A stretch of DNA of 7,893 bases from positions 1 to 7,893 of the forward strand of contig JAGBEM010000043.1 in assembly GCA_017936985.1 (NCBI GenBank). Direction: 5' to 3'. Position numbers and translations under genes: made by a program. Within the stretch, counting starts at the first letter, position 1. Each line of letters begins with the position of its first letter. Shown in pieces: positions 6,295-7,893 of this stretch. This DNA comes from Oscillospiraceae bacterium (GTDB lineage Bacteria > Bacillota_A > Clostridia > Oscillospirales > Oscillospiraceae). The notes under the pieces were generated by a model. That model had not been told where the DNA came from and made no database searches. It worked only from the letters and a program-made list of their open reading frames with translations.

Positions 6295-6298
6295 GCAA

Positions 6299-7186
6299 TT
6301 GATGTTGGACTTGATAGGTGCTTATGAAAATTACCTGTCCAAGGTAAAGCAAGCCTCTGCCAACACCATTTCCTCTTATATGCGTGACATTCGTCAGTTT
6401 TCTGAATGGCTGCGCGCAAACGAGGGTGTGGAGGTTGCGGATGCGCAGCAACTGAATATCAGCAGCTATCTTGCCCATTTGGAGCAGGAGGGCCGCTCCG
6501 GTGCTACGATTTCCAGAAATCTGGCCAGCCTGAAGAACTTCTACAGCTACGTGGTATCCACCGGCTTTATGGAAAACACACCGGTGACCGAGATCCGTAT
6601 TGACCGGGGCGAGAAGAAGCTGCCGCAGATCCTCACCGGACGGGAAATCGAGCTGCTGCTGGCACAGCCCAGCAATGTGGACGCCAAAGGTATCCGGGAC
6701 AAGGCAATGCTGGAAGTGATGTACGCCACGGGCATCCGGGTCACCGAGTTGATCGAGCTGGATATTGATGATGTCAATCTGGAACTGGGCATTATTAAGT
6801 GCGCAGGTGCCAAGAAATCCCGTTCTATTCCGCTGTATCCTGCAGCGCTGAAGGCTCTGACTGCATACATAACGGACATTCGCCGCAGTATGCTGGCCGA
6901 TCCCGGCGAGGCAGCGCTGTTTGTCAATGTGGGCGGTGTCCGCATGAGCCGTCAGGGCTTCTGGAAGATCCTGAAGCATTACCAGACAACTGCGCACATC
7001 GAAAAGGAGATCACGCCTCACACGCTGCGCCACAGCTTTGCAGTGCATCTTTTGGAGAATGGTGCTGACCTGGGCTCTTTGCAGGAGCTGATGGGTCACA
7101 GCGACATTTCCTCCACCCAGATGTACACCCACATGGTCAACCAGAAGCTAAAATCCGTATACGAAAAATGCCACCCGAAAGCATAA
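6299..7186 (+). CDS. xerD: Site-specific tyrosine recombinase XerD
   Basis: XerD, with XerC or alone in complex with a dif site, resolves chromosome dimers at the terminus before cell division. The 295-residue protein has the normal length and two domains: a SAM-like N-terminal DNA-binding domain (about 5-90) and the catalytic domain (about 110-290). Catalytic residues are R147 (in ATGIRVTEL), H241 and R244 (HTLRH), H267 (LMGHSD) and the nucleophile Y276 (MYTHM). The C-terminus ending in CHPKA resembles the E. coli XerD end HHPRA, favouring XerD over a phage or transposon integrase. The beta-hairpin lysine motif is atypical: GAKKSR (170-175) replaces GKGxKxR and is one residue shorter. Translation may begin at TTG 6299 or ATG 6302, both in frame and well spaced from AAGG at 6288-6291; ATG is the likelier. 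It follows the spoIIM-like gene by only four bases. Confidence 0.95.
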   Translation: MMLDLIGAYENYLSKVKQASANTISSYMRDIRQFSEWLRANEGVEVADAQQLNISSYLAHLEQEGRSGATISRNLASLKNFYSYVVSTGFMENTPVTEIRIDRGEKKLPQILTGREIELLLAQPSNVDAKGIRDKAMLEVMYATGIRVTELIELDIDDVNLELGIIKCAGAKKSRSIPLYPAALKALTAYITDIRRSMLADPGEAALFVNVGGVRMSRQGFWKILKHYQTTAHIEKEITPHTLRHSFAVHLLENGADLGSLQELMGHSDISSTQMYTHMVNQKLKSVYEKCHPKA

Positions 7187-7221
7187 AAGCCTACTGTATC
7201 CGTCGACACAGTAGGCTTTTT
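7185..7221. terminator. Bidirectional terminator between xerD and the minus-strand pair
   Basis: A 13-bp inverted repeat (7185-7197 with 7208-7220) around GCCTACTGT/ACAGTAGGC has a ten-base loop. It gives five T residues on the plus strand and four on the minus strand. The left arm overlaps the xerD stop codon, and the minus-strand gene ends 11 bases away, so it can serve both convergent units. Confidence 0.9.
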
Positions 7222-7231
7222 CGTTTATTTA

Positions 7232-7540
7232 CTATTTCTTGTTTTCCGGCAATTCGTAGCGTTTTGGGTAAACATATTTTGCCGCAGCGCAACACAAGGC
7301 AGATAAAATCAGGCAACCAACGGATGGTACCATAATGTAAAGTAAGAACAGATATACCCAGATGCTTCTCGGTATATATATGCCATCAAATACATCACGA
7401 ACCAAAAAGAAAATAGAAGCTGCACCCAATAGGCCCAATATTAGGGCAAACACAAGTAATCGCTTTGCTGTTCTTTTGAAAAAAGATTCAAATTCTTCTG
7501 CCGCTTCAGCCGTATGAATCATGTGATCTAGTATAGACAC
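7232..7540 (-). CDS. Small two-helix membrane protein, paralogue of its upstream neighbour
   Basis: I do not recognise the family. The 102-residue protein has a charged cytoplasmic-type N-terminus (EAAEEFESFFKRTAKR, 12-27), two hydrophobic segments (about 28-47 and 61-88) and a basic tail ending ELPENKK. It clearly resembles the adjacent upstream gene: both carry an FE-x2-FK-x3-K motif before helix one, LYIM-x-P in helix two, and a terminal ELP plus lysines. The start is GTG at 7540, with AAGGAGG (7553-7547) six bases away. An ATG overlapping that GTG by one base is out of frame and leads to a stop after four codons, so it is not the start. The region is AT-richer than the housekeeping genes, suggesting an accessory origin. 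No promoter lies in the 67 bases to the upstream gene, so the two are probably co-transcribed. Confidence 0.8.
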   Translation of the reverse strand: MSILDHMIHTAEAAEEFESFFKRTAKRLLVFALILGLLGAASIFFLVRDVFDGIYIPRSIWVYLFLLYIMVPSVGCLILSALCCAAAKYVYPKRYELPENKK

Positions 7541-7607
7541 ATTTTACCTCCTTAAAATTTGCTCCACTTTCTGATCTGATCGTTATGACAGCTGATCCTA
7601 ATTTACA

Positions 7608-7893
7608 TCATTTCTTGTCGTCCACAGGTAATTCCTGACGGATGTTACGGGCAAATCTTGCGGCTATAAAGGAAGCTATCGTAAGAACCAGCGTGATAAT
7701 AGCAGGAGACATAATGTATAGGATAGCAATAAACTGATCAAACTTCTCATATGGAAGATCTTTGTCGAAATATCCAATCACAAATCTGCTCAGAACGACA
7801 AGTACAATCGTCATAACAAGAAATACTTTGTGGAGAATTTTAAACAATCTCTCAAAGGCTTTGGATGATTCTACTAATGAACTGTATGTAGAC
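7608..7893 (-). CDS. Second small two-helix membrane protein (5' end outside window)
   Basis: The frame is open to the right edge; 94 residues are visible (first complete codon at 7892). A TTG at 7847 gives a shorter version, but it lies inside the conserved FERLFK segment and is an internal Leu. The protein has an acidic-basic N-terminal stretch, helices at about 22-41 and 53-78 of the visible part, and the tail ELPVDDKK. Compared with the downstream paralogue, its start should lie only a few codons beyond the window. The function is unknown. The two-gene tandem with shared termini suggests duplication, perhaps forming a heteromeric membrane complex, which is inference only. Confidence 0.75.
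   Translation of the reverse strand, partial: STYSSLVESSKAFERLFKILHKVFLVMTIVLVVLSRFVIGYFDKDLPYEKFDQFIAILYIMSPAIITLVLTIASFIAARFARNIRQELPVDDKK

Noticed and set aside
6212..7132. Long 306-codon open frame antisense to xerD
   Set aside because: It is a shadow of the xerD codon pattern, with His/Gln/Leu-rich low-quality protein and no ribosome site; xerD on the plus strand has full catalytic motifs.
7608..7847. 79-residue version of the right-edge protein starting at TTG 7847
   Set aside because: The frame stays open to the window edge and the added residues align with the conserved N-terminus of the neighbouring paralogue, so the TTG is internal.

Overview
The window looks like a chromosomal stretch of a low-to-moderate GC anaerobic Firmicute, most likely of the Clostridia (Oscillospiraceae/Ruminococcaceae type). 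The evidence is the clostridial gene order and protein style, strong AAGGAGG ribosome binding sites, sigma-A-like promoters, and a TIGR04086-type membrane protein. The species cannot be fixed from the sequence alone.

Layout. Positions 2-3111 hold a tight plus-strand housekeeping cluster: the 3' part of uvrC (nucleotide excision repair), rsmD (16S rRNA methyltransferase), coaD (coenzyme A synthesis) and a coiled-coil protein resembling the actinobacterial septation factor SepIVA. uvrC overlaps rsmD by 10 bases, coaD and the coiled-coil gene share ATGA, and a hairpin terminator closes the cluster. A near-perfect sigma-A promoter lies inside rsmD and would give coaD and the coiled-coil gene their own transcript. 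Next come a phosphohexomutase gene (3190-4887), with its own candidate promoter embedded in the preceding terminator and a strong GAAA-loop terminator behind it, and a four-helix TIGR04086-like membrane protein gene (4972-5400).

A 348-base gene-free region (5401-5748) is unusually structured. It holds a possible terminator, a folded element, a 14-bp tandem repeat, A-tracts spaced near the helical repeat, and a good sigma-A promoter whose -35 and spacer lie in a 31-bp imperfect palindrome. An approximately 81-base leader follows, with mutually exclusive hairpins. This drives a two-gene unit: a five-helix membrane protein with features of SpoIIM, and xerD, the chromosome-dimer-resolving tyrosine recombinase. 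spoIIM lies close to xerD in Bacillus as well, which supports the tentative assignment.

A bidirectional terminator separates xerD from an AT-richer minus-strand pair of small two-helix membrane proteins. They are clearly paralogous to each other but of no family I recognise; the upstream member runs off the window. This pair and the regulatory region at 5401-5748 are the least explained parts of the window. I see no mobile element, CRISPR array, tRNA or rRNA, and no recognisable new defence or biosynthetic system.
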